A stretch of DNA of 64,000 bases, taken from the NCBI RefSeq assembly GCF_923079645.1, contig NZ_CAKLPY010000002.1, forward strand, positions 496,001 through 560,000, written 5' to 3'. Position numbers and translations under genes: made by a program. This DNA is from Emticicia aquatica. Its GTDB lineage: Bacteria; Bacteroidota; Bacteroidia; Cytophagales; Spirosomataceae. Shown piece by piece: positions 1 through 7,420 of the stretch; positions within the stretch are counted from its first letter, which is position 1, and every line of letters begins with the position of its first letter. Under the pieces are notes generated by a model. That model had not been told where the DNA came from. It made no database searches and saw only the letters and a program-made list of their open reading frames with translations.

Positions 1-852
1 AATTCCTGACTCTTCAATGTAGATTCCCCAAAATTCGGTGCCTCCTAAACCATCTTTGGCGGTGTATTCGGTCAGTTTTTTTCCATCATATTTACAAATG
101 CCATTTTGCATAGTAAACCATATATTGCCCATTTTATCTTGTGCAATGCCACCGGCATAGTTCGCACCTAAATTTACTTTTTCATTGAAATTCACAAGAC
201 TTTTTTCCCCTTCTGAAGGATTATATCGAAATACACCTGTATCTGACGAAGCAAACCAAATATTCCCATTTTTGTCTTCAATAATTCCCGCAATATTAAT
301 AGGTGGAAGCTCTTTAAATAGTGAAAAACTTTTTTGACCTTCACTATCAGCCACAGGATCATATCTGTACACTCCTCCATGTGTTCCAACCCAAATATTA
401 CCCGATTTATCAACAAGAATGCCTTTTCGAGTTATATCCACATGGTTTAAACCATCTTTTTGATTATAATTTTTAAAGATTTTTCCGTCATATTTATAAA
501 TTCCTTGGTCTGTTCCGAACCACATGTTTCCATCATTATCCTCATTGATAGCGTAAACAGTTTGATTATAAAAGCCATCGGGGTTAGAAAAGTAAGTCAA
601 TGTTTTTACGTCATATTTCACAACTCCATCGCCTATTGTACCAAACCATAAGTTATCTTTTGAGTCCTGAAAAATACTTCGGATATATTGACTAACCAAG
701 GTAGTGTCAAAATCAGGGGCTAAAGCTGCTGGCTTAAAGTTTCTGATTACTTTGGGAATTGGTTTCGAGGCATTTGATTTTACTTGACCATTGCAAGAAG
801 TACAAAAAATAGCCACCAAGAGCAACATATAAAACTGTACGTATTTCATCAT
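1..852 (-). CDS. Propeller (Reg_prop) lipoprotein, C-terminus cut by window edge
   Basis: Reading down from the ATG at 852 (a second ATG follows at once) gives a hydrophobic signal sequence ending in a lipobox-like CTSC at residue 20, followed by NGQVK, so a lipoprotein is likely. The remaining visible part (284 codons) is built from repeats of about 45 residues with the signature N-[LMI]-W-[FV]-G-T followed by a G-x-Y-[KR]-Y-D-x-K strand, the two-component-regulator propeller motif. Such repeats normally form the periplasmic sensor of hybrid histidine kinases; whether a kinase follows lies outside the window, but the close paralogue at 1596-2708 has none. The frame stays open to base 1, so the protein is truncated by the window and not by mutation. 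Confidence 0.85.
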   Translation of the reverse strand, partial: MMKYVQFYMLLLVAIFCTSCNGQVKSNASKPIPKVIRNFKPAALAPDFDTTLVSQYIRSIFQDSKDNLWFGTIGDGVVKYDVKTLTYFSNPDGFYNQTVYAINEDNDGNMWFGTDQGIYKYDGKIFKNYNQKDGLNHVDITRKGILVDKSGNIWVGTHGGVYRYDPVADSEGQKSFSLFKELPPINIAGIIEDKNGNIWFASSDTGVFRYNPSEGEKSLVNFNEKVNLGANYAGGIAQDKMGNIWFTMQNGICKYDGKKLTEYTAKDGLGGTEFWGIYIEESGI

Positions 853-931
853 TTTTCTTTTAAATAATTTATTTCAGACCCAATGGTCAACAAAGCATAA
901 AATATGAATGTATTGTATTTCATTTATTTAC

Positions 932-1474
932 TTAGCAACCGCCTTTGCGAGGTGCACTTTTATAAATTATTTTACTATCTCGTTCTACATAGTTGCCAGC
1001 TACTATTGGATATGAATACTTGGGTGCGTACGATACACTTTGGCTTTTAATAATTATTTTGTCGTTAACTTTCAGGCTATGCAATTGCTCAAATTCATTG
1101 TCATTTTCCAGCCCAAAACTGAGAATATAATCATCACAATTAATACTTACCATCACGCCGAAACCTACTCTTGAGCCTGACGGAAGAGAAAGAGAGGTTA
1201 CAACAGCCTCCATTTTGGTAGAATCCTTAACGGACTTACTTATTTTAGCAGCACTAGCAAGTACTTTTTTACCTTCGGTAGATGCTTTCCATTTATTGAA
1301 CATTATACCATCAGGGCTAGCCTCCCATATTTTTAATGCAGCTTTCCTTTCGGCAGCAGTAAGCGGCTTTAAAATTGACTTTTTAGAGGTTTCATTTTTA
1401 AATTCATGATTTGTAAATACCAGTCCGATTGCCACAACTAGTGGTAAGGTTAGAGCATAAATGATTTTTTTCAT
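932..1474 (-). CDS. Small exported protein, possibly OB-fold
   Basis: 180 residues. It begins with MKK and a single hydrophobic stretch (residues 4-21), so it is exported or membrane-anchored. Residues 40-90 are helical and charged; residues 90-175 have beta character with a G-V-M-V-S-I pattern, a C-D-D-Y and an L-K-V-N-D-K-I-I-I-K segment that recall small OB-fold (tRNA_anti-like) proteins of Bacteroidota; this family link is only an impression. It ends in GGC. It lies between two propeller lipoprotein genes on the same strand (79 bp and 121 bp gaps), so it probably belongs to their transcription unit. Function unknown. Confidence 0.75.
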   Translation of the reverse strand: MKKIIYALTLPLVVAIGLVFTNHEFKNETSKKSILKPLTAAERKAALKIWEASPDGIMFNKWKASTEGKKVLASAAKISKSVKDSTKMEAVVTSLSLPSGSRVGFGVMVSINCDDYILSFGLENDNEFEQLHSLKVNDKIIIKSQSVSYAPKYSYPIVAGNYVERDSKIIYKSAPRKGGC

Positions 1475-1595
1475 AATTTTTGTATGTTTAATTAATAATA
1501 TAGTTTTATCTTCTTTTTAAATTTTATGTTTACGATGAAACTTTGCTTGTTAGTTGTTCATCGCTTTTATTTATTAGTTTCTTGTCTGCACGTGT

Positions 1596-2708
1596 TTATT
1601 TCAAAAAATCAATAAATGTTTTTTCATCTTGTGTTGAAAAATGGGTAAAAGTTTTTCCATTGTAACGGCACAAACCAGTATTACGTGAACCTATCCAAAT
1701 ATGTCCAGTTCTATCTTCTAAAATTGACCAAATAGAATTATTGATTAGCCCGTCTTTTGTTGTAAAATGTGTAAACGATTTACCATCGAAACGGCTAAGT
1801 CCATCACCACCAAACCAAATGTTTCCTTTTTTGTCTTCTACAATTCGGGCAACTACATTGCCATATAATCCATCTTTTTTTGTAAAAGTTGTAAATGATG
1901 TGCCATCATAACGATAGACTCCATCCCAATTGCTGAACCAAATATTTCCATTTTTGTCTTGTAATTGAGGCAAGACCCAATTGCGTAATCTTGGCGTTGG
2001 CTCATCTTGATATAATTTCTTTAGGTCAAATTTAGTTATTGACTTTCCATCATAACGATACACGCCATCGTGACATCGTCCTCCTAACCAAAAGTTACCT
2101 GCATTATCTTCTAAAATTTTTTCTATTTTCATAATACAAAATTCTATGTCATTAGGTACTTTGAAAAAGTTAAATAATTTTCCATCATATACATAAATAC
2201 CAATACTCGTTGCAAACCATAGTTTTCCGCTCTTGTCCTGCATAATACTCCATACAAGATATTTACTACTTAGCGTATCATTTGATAAAGCGATTTGAAT
2301 TTTAGAAAATTTATTATCATCGTAAAGACAAACACCATTGTCTGTGCCTATCCAAATCTTACCACTTTTATCTTCTAAAATGCAAAGCACAGTATTGCTG
2401 TTCATTCCCTTTGACGTTGTGAATTGTGTGAACAATTTGCCATCATATTTATAAAGACCATCTCCAGTGGTTCCGAACCAAAGGTTTCCAGATTTGTCCT
2501 GCAGACTACTATTTACATTGTGGCCTTTATCTTTTAGTGAGCCCAGATTTTTTACAAGTTTTGGTTGTCCATCAGCTATTATTTTTGATTCGTTTACCGT
2601 ATCTTTTGGTAAGTCTTTTTTTACTTGTCCGTTACAGGAAGTGAAAAATATGCAAATTGCTAAAATTGGCATCTTTAGCATTTGGAAGAGTGTTATTGCA
2701 TTTTTCAT
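1596..2708 (-). CDS. Stand-alone propeller (Reg_prop) lipoprotein
   Basis: 370 residues. The signal sequence ends in FFTSC at residue 25 and continues NGQVK, identical to the mature start of the lipoprotein at 1-852, so the two are paralogues. Seven propeller repeats follow, each with [NKH]-[LIF]-W-[FIL]-[GAS] and a G-[LV]-x-x-[YF]-[DN] strand, several followed by DGL or KGM. Seven blades would close one beta-propeller. No transmembrane helix, kinase or output domain follows, unlike hybrid two-component systems. Its ATG overlaps the stop codon of the upstream YceI-like gene (ATGA at 2705-2708), which suggests translational coupling. Role inferred: cell-surface or periplasmic sensing or binding protein. 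Confidence 0.88.
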   Translation of the reverse strand: MKNAITLFQMLKMPILAICIFFTSCNGQVKKDLPKDTVNESKIIADGQPKLVKNLGSLKDKGHNVNSSLQDKSGNLWFGTTGDGLYKYDGKLFTQFTTSKGMNSNTVLCILEDKSGKIWIGTDNGVCLYDDNKFSKIQIALSNDTLSSKYLVWSIMQDKSGKLWFATSIGIYVYDGKLFNFFKVPNDIEFCIMKIEKILEDNAGNFWLGGRCHDGVYRYDGKSITKFDLKKLYQDEPTPRLRNWVLPQLQDKNGNIWFSNWDGVYRYDGTSFTTFTKKDGLYGNVVARIVEDKKGNIWFGGDGLSRFDGKSFTHFTTKDGLINNSIWSILEDRTGHIWIGSRNTGLCRYNGKTFTHFSTQDEKTFIDFLK

Positions 2709-3307
2709 TGTTGTTTTTCAAAGATTAAATCAAGCGATAATTTAATTTCGTTGGCAATGGCAGCTTCTTTGGCGAAACCAAATAAACTTGGCGAGTCATA
2801 AGTAATTCCCCATAACTGTCGGTTTATAAAAAAAATTGCCTTTACTTTTATGTTGTTTCCTTCAAAAATAATCTCAGCGGGAAACTGTATTTTATTGGCA
2901 ATTCCTTTGATTATCAATGTACCATTTACCATGTATTGATTTGGCTGTACGATACTTACTTTTGCTTGCTCAATTGTAAAAAATGCCTTTGGAAACTTAC
3001 TGACGGAAAAGAAATCATTTGACTTCAAGTGTTCATCTAAACCGTTATCTTTATCCTTATCTTTACTTTTTTCATCAATACTTTTAATGGTATTCATGTC
3101 TATTTCAAAACTTCCTTTGGTTATCTGGTTTGTAGCTGAAACCCAAATCAAACCAGAATTTACTTTCACGAAACCATCATGTCCATTAGTGCCAAGCGAA
3201 GAATTTCCTAACCATTTTATTTGATTTTTGGCGGGTGAAATAGTATATTTAGTTTGCGAAAAAACAGTTATTGAATTGAGTAAAAAAAGAAACAAGTATC
3301 GAGTCAT
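2705..3307 (-). CDS. YceI-like (lipocalin-type) exported protein
   Basis: About 200 residues from the ATG at 3307. An upstream in-frame extension to 3475 exists but overlaps the divergent regulator and lacks a signal sequence. From 3307 the protein starts with MTRYLFLFLLNS and a signal peptide ending near VFSQ. The sequence then shows W-x-G, a GFVKV and a STLxID-like strand (residues SFEIDMNTIKS), and a final GITYDSPSLFG, the layout of YceI-family proteins, which bind isoprenoid or amphiphilic ligands in the periplasm. The stop codon overlaps the start of the propeller gene. It is divergent from the membrane regulator at 3439, with a 131-bp gap that may hold control sites for both. Confidence 0.85.
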   Translation of the reverse strand: MTRYLFLFLLNSITVFSQTKYTISPAKNQIKWLGNSSLGTNGHDGFVKVNSGLIWVSATNQITKGSFEIDMNTIKSIDEKSKDKDKDNGLDEHLKSNDFFSVSKFPKAFFTIEQAKVSIVQPNQYMVNGTLIIKGIANKIQFPAEIIFEGNNIKVKAIFFINRQLWGITYDSPSLFGFAKEAAIANEIKLSLDLIFEKQQ

Positions 3308-3438
3308 TGGGTCGTTGGTTTTGATGTTACAAACGTAAGGCAAATTGGGTAAGTAGAAGTAAAACAAATGTAAAAAAGTGTAAATCCTTTGCAAAACATA
3401 TTTAATATTGGTCTTTTTGAGATAAATTGCAGTCGAAA

Positions 3439-4287
3439 ATGAAAAGAAGACAATACATATTATTAATTTTAGCAACCGTTATGTGCGGGTTTTCGGCATG
3501 GACTTTTTCTGGAAAGAACGATAGCTATACCGAAAAACACACCGAGATTGTTCTCCGAGATATTGGACATCAGCTGCTGTTGCACGCAAACGATTCGACG
3601 TCAAGGGTTTTGCCTGTCAAAAGAATAGAAGAAAATAGCTATCGGATAGAATTTCAAAGCTCTTTTACGTTTGTAACCGATACAATGGTTGCCATTATTG
3701 ACAAGCATTTAAAGAAGTATAATTTACAAAAAGACTACATGGTAAATGTATTAAACTGTGAGTCGAAATCTGTTATTTTTGGTTATGAAGTAAGTTCAAA
3801 AACCAACAGCGTGCAACCCTGTTTGGGCAGAAGACAACAAAAAGACTGCTATATTATTCAGATTGATTTTTTAAATTCTGCTGAAACCACCTATTATTGG
3901 TTTCTGACTTTTCCTTTTTTCTTGTTTTTGTTTTATTTCATCAAAAATAATGCTTCCGAAAAAACAACTTCGGCGAGTGTCGAACCTGACACTATTAAAA
4001 TTGGCAAGTTTTTATTTATTCCAACAAAAAACCAATTGAAAATCAAGAATGAAGTAATTGAGCTTTCAAAACATGAAAACAAATTGCTGGTTTTGCTAAA
4101 TACCCAGCTCAATGAAGTAGTTGACCGTGATTATTTGATACAAGAAATTTGGGAAAAAGATGGCGTAATTGTCACCAGTAGAAGTTTGGATGTGCTTGTT
4201 TCCAAGTTACGTAAAAAGTTAAATGAAGATCCATTACTTCAAATAATTAATAGCCATAGTAAAGGCTATAAACTTGTGACTGAGTAA
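3439..4287 (+). CDS. Membrane-anchored winged-helix transcription regulator (one-component)
   Basis: 282 residues from the ATG at 3439; an in-frame TTG at 3427 is less likely. It has an N-terminal hydrophobic segment (about residues 5-22), an extracytoplasmic region of about 130 residues with several Cys, a second transmembrane helix (WFLTFPFFLFLFYFI), and a cytoplasmic C-terminal OmpR/PhoB-type winged helix of about 95 residues ending in the usual SRSLDV-LVSKLRKKL and S-x-x-x-GYKL motifs. There is no receiver or kinase domain. The arrangement is like ToxR/CadC with the DNA-binding domain moved to the C-terminus, a layout common in Bacteroidota. It is divergent from the YceI/propeller set, so local control is a reasonable inference. 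Confidence 0.87.
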   Translation: MKRRQYILLILATVMCGFSAWTFSGKNDSYTEKHTEIVLRDIGHQLLLHANDSTSRVLPVKRIEENSYRIEFQSSFTFVTDTMVAIIDKHLKKYNLQKDYMVNVLNCESKSVIFGYEVSSKTNSVQPCLGRRQQKDCYIIQIDFLNSAETTYYWFLTFPFFLFLFYFIKNNASEKTTSASVEPDTIKIGKFLFIPTKNQLKIKNEVIELSKHENKLLVLLNTQLNEVVDRDYLIQEIWEKDGVIVTSRSLDVLVSKLRKKLNEDPLLQIINSHSKGYKLVTE

Positions 4288-4306
4288 TTTTTGAACAAAT
4301 AAAATC

Positions 4307-4936
4307 TTAACTTAATAAACTTTTTAAAGCCAAATCTTCCTCGCTAAGTAGCTCAAAAGGTATTTTCCCTTCAACATTGGGGATACTTTTATCTGCTCCT
4401 GCCTGTAACAATATCTTGACACATTCCAGATAATTTTGTGGATTTTTACCACCATTTTTTAACCCATGTATTGCCCAAAAAAGAGGCGTTGATTTAAAAT
4501 TTATACATAATTTATCGATTAATGCTCCCGATTGCACCAATTTCTTAACAAGTTTATCTCTTCCACACCAAGCCGCCCAATGCAAAGCCGTGCCTCCGTG
4601 GCATCCTGCATGATTGATGTTTGCACCATGCTCTACATAAAAAATAGCAAGTTGGTCGGCGTGTAGGCTGGCGGCAGCAACGAGTGGAGAATCTTGTTTT
4701 TCAATCAACTCATTGCCATCAATTTTTGCACCAAATTCCAAAAAAATCTTTGCCATTTCTACGGCTTCTTCATCTGTGTATTTTTTGTTAAATACGCCAT
4801 CAGCAATTCGGTGTAACGGATGAGCTTTAGTCGTATTTAGTTCGTCATACGGTACGCCCTCATTGGCAAGATTTGGATTTGCAGAAAGAGCTTTTCTAAT
4901 ACCTTCGTAATCTTTGTTTTTGAGTAACATTTGCAT
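4307..4936 (-). CDS. Ankyrin-repeat protein
   Basis: 209 residues, no signal peptide, so probably cytoplasmic. Several ankyrin repeats are visible: an N-terminal one (YEGIRKALSANPNLAN), one with VAAASLHADQLAIFYVEHGANIN, the most canonical one with GGTALHWAAWCGRDKLVKKL followed by QSGALID, and later STPLFWAIHGL and ILLQAGADKS. Ankyrin proteins mediate protein-protein contacts; no partner is evident. It is convergent with the membrane regulator (19 bp apart) and starts 44 bp after the stop of the DUF4256 gene, so the two minus-strand genes may be co-transcribed. Confidence 0.88.
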   Translation of the reverse strand: MQMLLKNKDYEGIRKALSANPNLANEGVPYDELNTTKAHPLHRIADGVFNKKYTDEEAVEMAKIFLEFGAKIDGNELIEKQDSPLVAAASLHADQLAIFYVEHGANINHAGCHGGTALHWAAWCGRDKLVKKLVQSGALIDKLCINFKSTPLFWAIHGLKNGGKNPQNYLECVKILLQAGADKSIPNVEGKIPFELLSEEDLALKSLLS

Positions 4937-4979
4937 GGTTTAAATTTATTTGTTTATTATTTCAATTCAAAGGCTTTAT

Positions 4980-5531
4980 TTACACACGTAAAGAACCACG
5001 AAAACCTCTTGCTGCATAATAAGATTCAGCACCGTTGTGGTAAACGAAAACTTTACCATAACGAAAATCGGCAAAGATAGCACCACCTAGCTTTCTTATA
5101 TCGGCTGGCGTTTTTATCCAACTTGACGTTTTCGTATCGAATTCTCCAAATGACTGTAATTGCCGATACTGCTCTTCTGTTAGCAATTCTACCCCCATTT
5201 CAGTAGCAACATCCAGCACATTATTGGCAGGTTTATGTTCTTTTCTTGCTTCCCAAGCTTCAAGGTCATAACAAAGACTTCGGCGGCCTTTTGGACTTTC
5301 AGCCGAGCAATCAAAAAAAACATATTCACCTGTTTCGTTATCATAAGCCACCACATCTGGTTCACCACCAGTACTTTCCATTTCATCGAGCGATAATAGT
5401 TTTGCTACGTTTGTTTCAAGTTTAGCCTGTATTTTAGCCCATTCGAGGCCTTTATGGCGATTCATATTTTTCTCGAAACGAGTCTTTAATATCTTCAGTA
5501 ATTCCTCTTGGCCTTCTGTTGATAATTTCAT
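4980..5531 (-). CDS. DUF4256 family protein
   Basis: 183 residues, soluble. It matches my memory of DUF4256: an N-terminal helical part with LKTRFEKNMNRHKGLEW, then STGGEPDVVAYD, a VFFDCSAESPKGRRSLCYD segment, and a C-terminal FADFRYGKVFVYHNGAESYYA-like block. The family is widespread in bacteria and of unknown function. The gene lies upstream of the ankyrin gene on the same strand. An alternative-frame reading of 5189-5386 is only a shadow of this gene. Confidence 0.88.
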   Translation of the reverse strand: MKLSTEGQEELLKILKTRFEKNMNRHKGLEWAKIQAKLETNVAKLLSLDEMESTGGEPDVVAYDNETGEYVFFDCSAESPKGRRSLCYDLEAWEARKEHKPANNVLDVATEMGVELLTEEQYRQLQSFGEFDTKTSSWIKTPADIRKLGGAIFADFRYGKVFVYHNGAESYYAARGFRGSLRV

Positions 5532-5618
5532 TTGATGTAGTTTTTGTTTGTTTTAGCAAAATATAGCAAGTCTTAATGAAAAGCCATACCATATTTTTTG
5601 AATAATTATGTAAATGCT

Positions 5619-6197
5619 CTAATCATCTATACCTTTTCCATTGAGAATTTGTGGAATATATTTTTCCACTCTTGCTGCTCGTGTTTTGGCCTGCTTTGGT
5701 GCAGAAAAATGCAATAAATATGCTCGTTGACGGCCAGGTGTCAGGGCATAAAATGCGGTTTTTAGTTCAGGCATTTCGTCTAAAACCGACTGAAACTCTT
5801 CAGCGATTTTAAACTCCGTTGAGTTTTTCAAAGTAACTTTTAAACCAGTTTTTTCAACCTCAATGGCCTCAAAAATATAATTCCTCAAAGCCGTCTTCAT
5901 TTCTATAATTTGATTTACATCCGTAAAACGAATCTGTCGTGCTGCCTGCACATTTTCAGTTTGTTGAATTAAAACTCCTTCGGTATCGCTTAATAAAGCA
6001 CCTTTATGGAACAGCAACGCACAATATTCTTTAAATCCATGAATCAAAACTACGTTATTGTTCTGAAAAGTGTAGCACGGAACACCCCATTTTAATTCTT
6101 CGTTCAGACCACAGTCAAGCACAATTATTCTCAACTGTTCGTATGCTTCTTGCCATCTATTGGCTTTTTCAAAAAAGAAATCAACTTTCGGGTTCAT
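5619..6197 (-). CDS. YdeI/OmdA-type protein (DUF1801 plus C-terminal OmdA region)
   Basis: 192 residues. The N-terminal two thirds resemble the DUF1801/YdhG fold (ELKWGVPCYTFQNNNVVLIHGFKEYCALLFHKG split over residues 35-70). The C-terminal part has the OmdA-like PELKTAFYALTPGRQRAYLL and A-K-Q-A-K-T-R-x-A-R-V-E-K. Such proteins are small cytoplasmic proteins of uncertain function, some linked to bacteriocin or peptide resistance. Its ATG lies directly next to the SRPBCC stop codon (6197/6198), so it is the last gene of the ArsR-SRPBCC-YdeI operon. Confidence 0.88.
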   Translation of the reverse strand: MNPKVDFFFEKANRWQEAYEQLRIIVLDCGLNEELKWGVPCYTFQNNNVVLIHGFKEYCALLFHKGALLSDTEGVLIQQTENVQAARQIRFTDVNQIIEMKTALRNYIFEAIEVEKTGLKVTLKNSTEFKIAEEFQSVLDEMPELKTAFYALTPGRQRAYLLHFSAPKQAKTRAARVEKYIPQILNGKGIDD

Positions 6198-6662
6198 TTA
6201 CAATAATTTGTTTACAATTTCTTGAATACGATTATGTGCCATATTAATACCTTGTGAAAAAGGTAATTTGAGCATTTGGTCCCGAAATTCAGCTGATTTA
6301 TAAACTATTTGCATGGTTAGTTTACTGGTGTTATCAGTGAGTCTTTCAAACTCCAAAAATTCGAGTTGGACAGGAAAAGGGCTGTTTTCCATCTCAAAAG
6401 TACGTGTAATTTTCTGATTTGGATAAAATTCGTGAATAACACCGTTAAAACAGTGTTTGTTTCCTTTTGGGTCTGTTGTTTCAAATTGCCAACAACCATG
6501 CCTTTTATTTTCAAGTTTTAACACCTTCGTTCCCATCCATTGTTCAATAATTTCGGGTTCTACGTATGCCCTAAAAAGCAACTCAACGGGCAAACTAAAT
6601 TCTCTCTTAATCACCAAATCTTGTTTGCCATCCTCTGCTTTGATTTTTGTTTTCTGTTCCAT
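6198..6662 (-). CDS. SRPBCC (AHSA1-like) protein
   Basis: 154 residues. It has the START-like helix-grip layout of the AHSA1/SRPBCC superfamily: IKREFSLPVELLFRAYVEPEIIEQWMG near the N-terminus, central strands with G-x-W-x-F and GVIHEFYPNQKITRTFEM, and a C-terminal helix (FSQGINMAHNRIQEIV). These proteins bind small hydrophobic ligands. ArsR-SRPBCC pairs are very common; here the repressor ends 5 bp before this gene, so the two are surely co-transcribed. Confidence 0.92.
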   Translation of the reverse strand: MEQKTKIKAEDGKQDLVIKREFSLPVELLFRAYVEPEIIEQWMGTKVLKLENKRHGCWQFETTDPKGNKHCFNGVIHEFYPNQKITRTFEMENSPFPVQLEFLEFERLTDNTSKLTMQIVYKSAEFRDQMLKLPFSQGINMAHNRIQEIVNKLL

Positions 6663-6667
6663 AAAAG

Positions 6668-6991
6668 CTATTCTTTGGTTTTGTGTGCCTGCATGATAGC
6701 CTCCAATTTATTGAATCTTTCATCCCACATTTTACCGAATTGCTCAACAAAGTCTGCTACTTCTTCCATTTTATTTGCATTGACATGGTAGTAAATTTCT
6801 CGACCGTTTTGCTCTTGTTTAAGTAATTCGCACTCAGTCAGAATCTGTAAATGTTTTGAAACCGTTGGTCGTGCGGTATCGAAATTGGCAGCTATTGCAC
6901 CCGCAGTCATTGATTGCGATGCAACCATGAGTAGTATTGCTCTACGAGTAGGGTCAGCAATGGCTTGAAATACGTCTCGTCTTAAATTCAT
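6668..6991 (-). CDS. ArsR-family transcriptional repressor
   Basis: 107 residues, a winged helix-turn-helix: [18 protein letters not shown], then [23 protein letters not shown] (recognition helix), then the wing with [10 protein letters not shown]. No metal-binding ELCVCDL-type cysteine motif is present, so it is the AHSA1-associated subgroup and not an arsenic sensor. Two palindromes related to GTAG-TTATTT-CTAC start 2 bp upstream of its start codon (6994-7011 and 7021-7036) and suggest autorepression of the three-gene operon. Confidence 0.94.
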   Translation of the reverse strand: MNLRRDVFQAIADPTRRAILLMVASQSMTAGAIAANFDTARPTVSKHLQILTECELLKQEQNGREIYYHVNANKMEEVADFVEQFGKMWDERFNKLEAIMQAHKTKE

Positions 6992-6993
6992 TA

Positions 6994-7036
6994 TGTAGTT
7001 ATTTGACTACAAATATATGTGTAGTTATTTAGCTAC
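6994..7036. promoter_or_regulatory. Tandem palindromic operator for the ArsR operon
   Basis: TGTAGT-N6-ACTACA at 6994-7011 and GTAGTTATTTAGCTAC at 7021-7036. Both are inverted repeats with the same GTAGTTATTT core, one roughly 26 bp from the other (about 2.5 helical turns). They lie immediately upstream of the ArsR start codon, where a dimeric winged-helix repressor would block transcription. Seen directly; ArsR binding is inferred. Confidence 0.75.
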
Positions 7037-7155
7037 GCAATTTATTTTTTATTTTTTTGAAAAAGGCTTTTCGATTCAAATATCACTTTACTTATTACAT
7101 TAACTTTAGTAATACTATTCATTTTTTTGCTAATTATTGTATTTCTCTAAAGTAT

Positions 7156-7172
7156 TGTCTAAAGTTCAGACA
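7156..7172. promoter_or_regulatory. Palindrome TGTCT-N7-AGACA, distal copy
   Basis: TGTCT at 7156-7160 and AGACA at 7168-7172, 7 bp apart. It has exactly the same half-sites and spacing as the copy just before the TonB receptor gene, 226 bp downstream. It is probably a binding site for a dimeric regulator, identity unknown. Confidence 0.5.
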
Positions 7173-7379
7173 TTCTCAAAATCCGTAATTGGTTTTCTTA
7201 AAGATTTAAAATATAACCTTAGTATACAATTTCTAAAACTATCAACCCAATAATTAATCAAACCCTTGTATTTATTTTTCGGCAATACCTCTAATCTCCT
7301 CCTCTCAATTTTACCACTCGCCCGAAAGATATGTCCATTTATCATATTTCATATTCTTGGAAAAATTATAATTCCGAAT

Positions 7380-7400
7380 ATTGTCTAAAAATAAGACAAT
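7380..7400. promoter_or_regulatory. Palindrome ATTGTCT-N7-AGACAAT, proximal copy
   Basis: A perfect 7-bp inverted repeat with a 7-bp spacer, centred about 30 bp upstream of the TonB-receptor start codon. Its core is identical to the distal copy at 7156-7172. The position overlaps the expected promoter or transcript start. Confidence 0.55.
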
Positions 7401-7420
7401 AATAATTTTCAAATCCAATA

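Larger units (their letters stand above)
6992..7420. other. Intergenic region between arsR operon and TonB receptor
   Basis: About 430 bp with no convincing gene. The left end holds the ArsR operators; the rest is AT-rich and contains two TGTCT-N7-AGACA palindromes (7156-7172 and 7382-7398), listed separately. No tRNA or hairpin terminator is seen. Confidence 0.7.

Noticed and set aside
5189..5386. A second minus-strand frame inside the DUF4256 gene.
   Set aside because: It is a shifted reading of the same conserved gene, with no own features.
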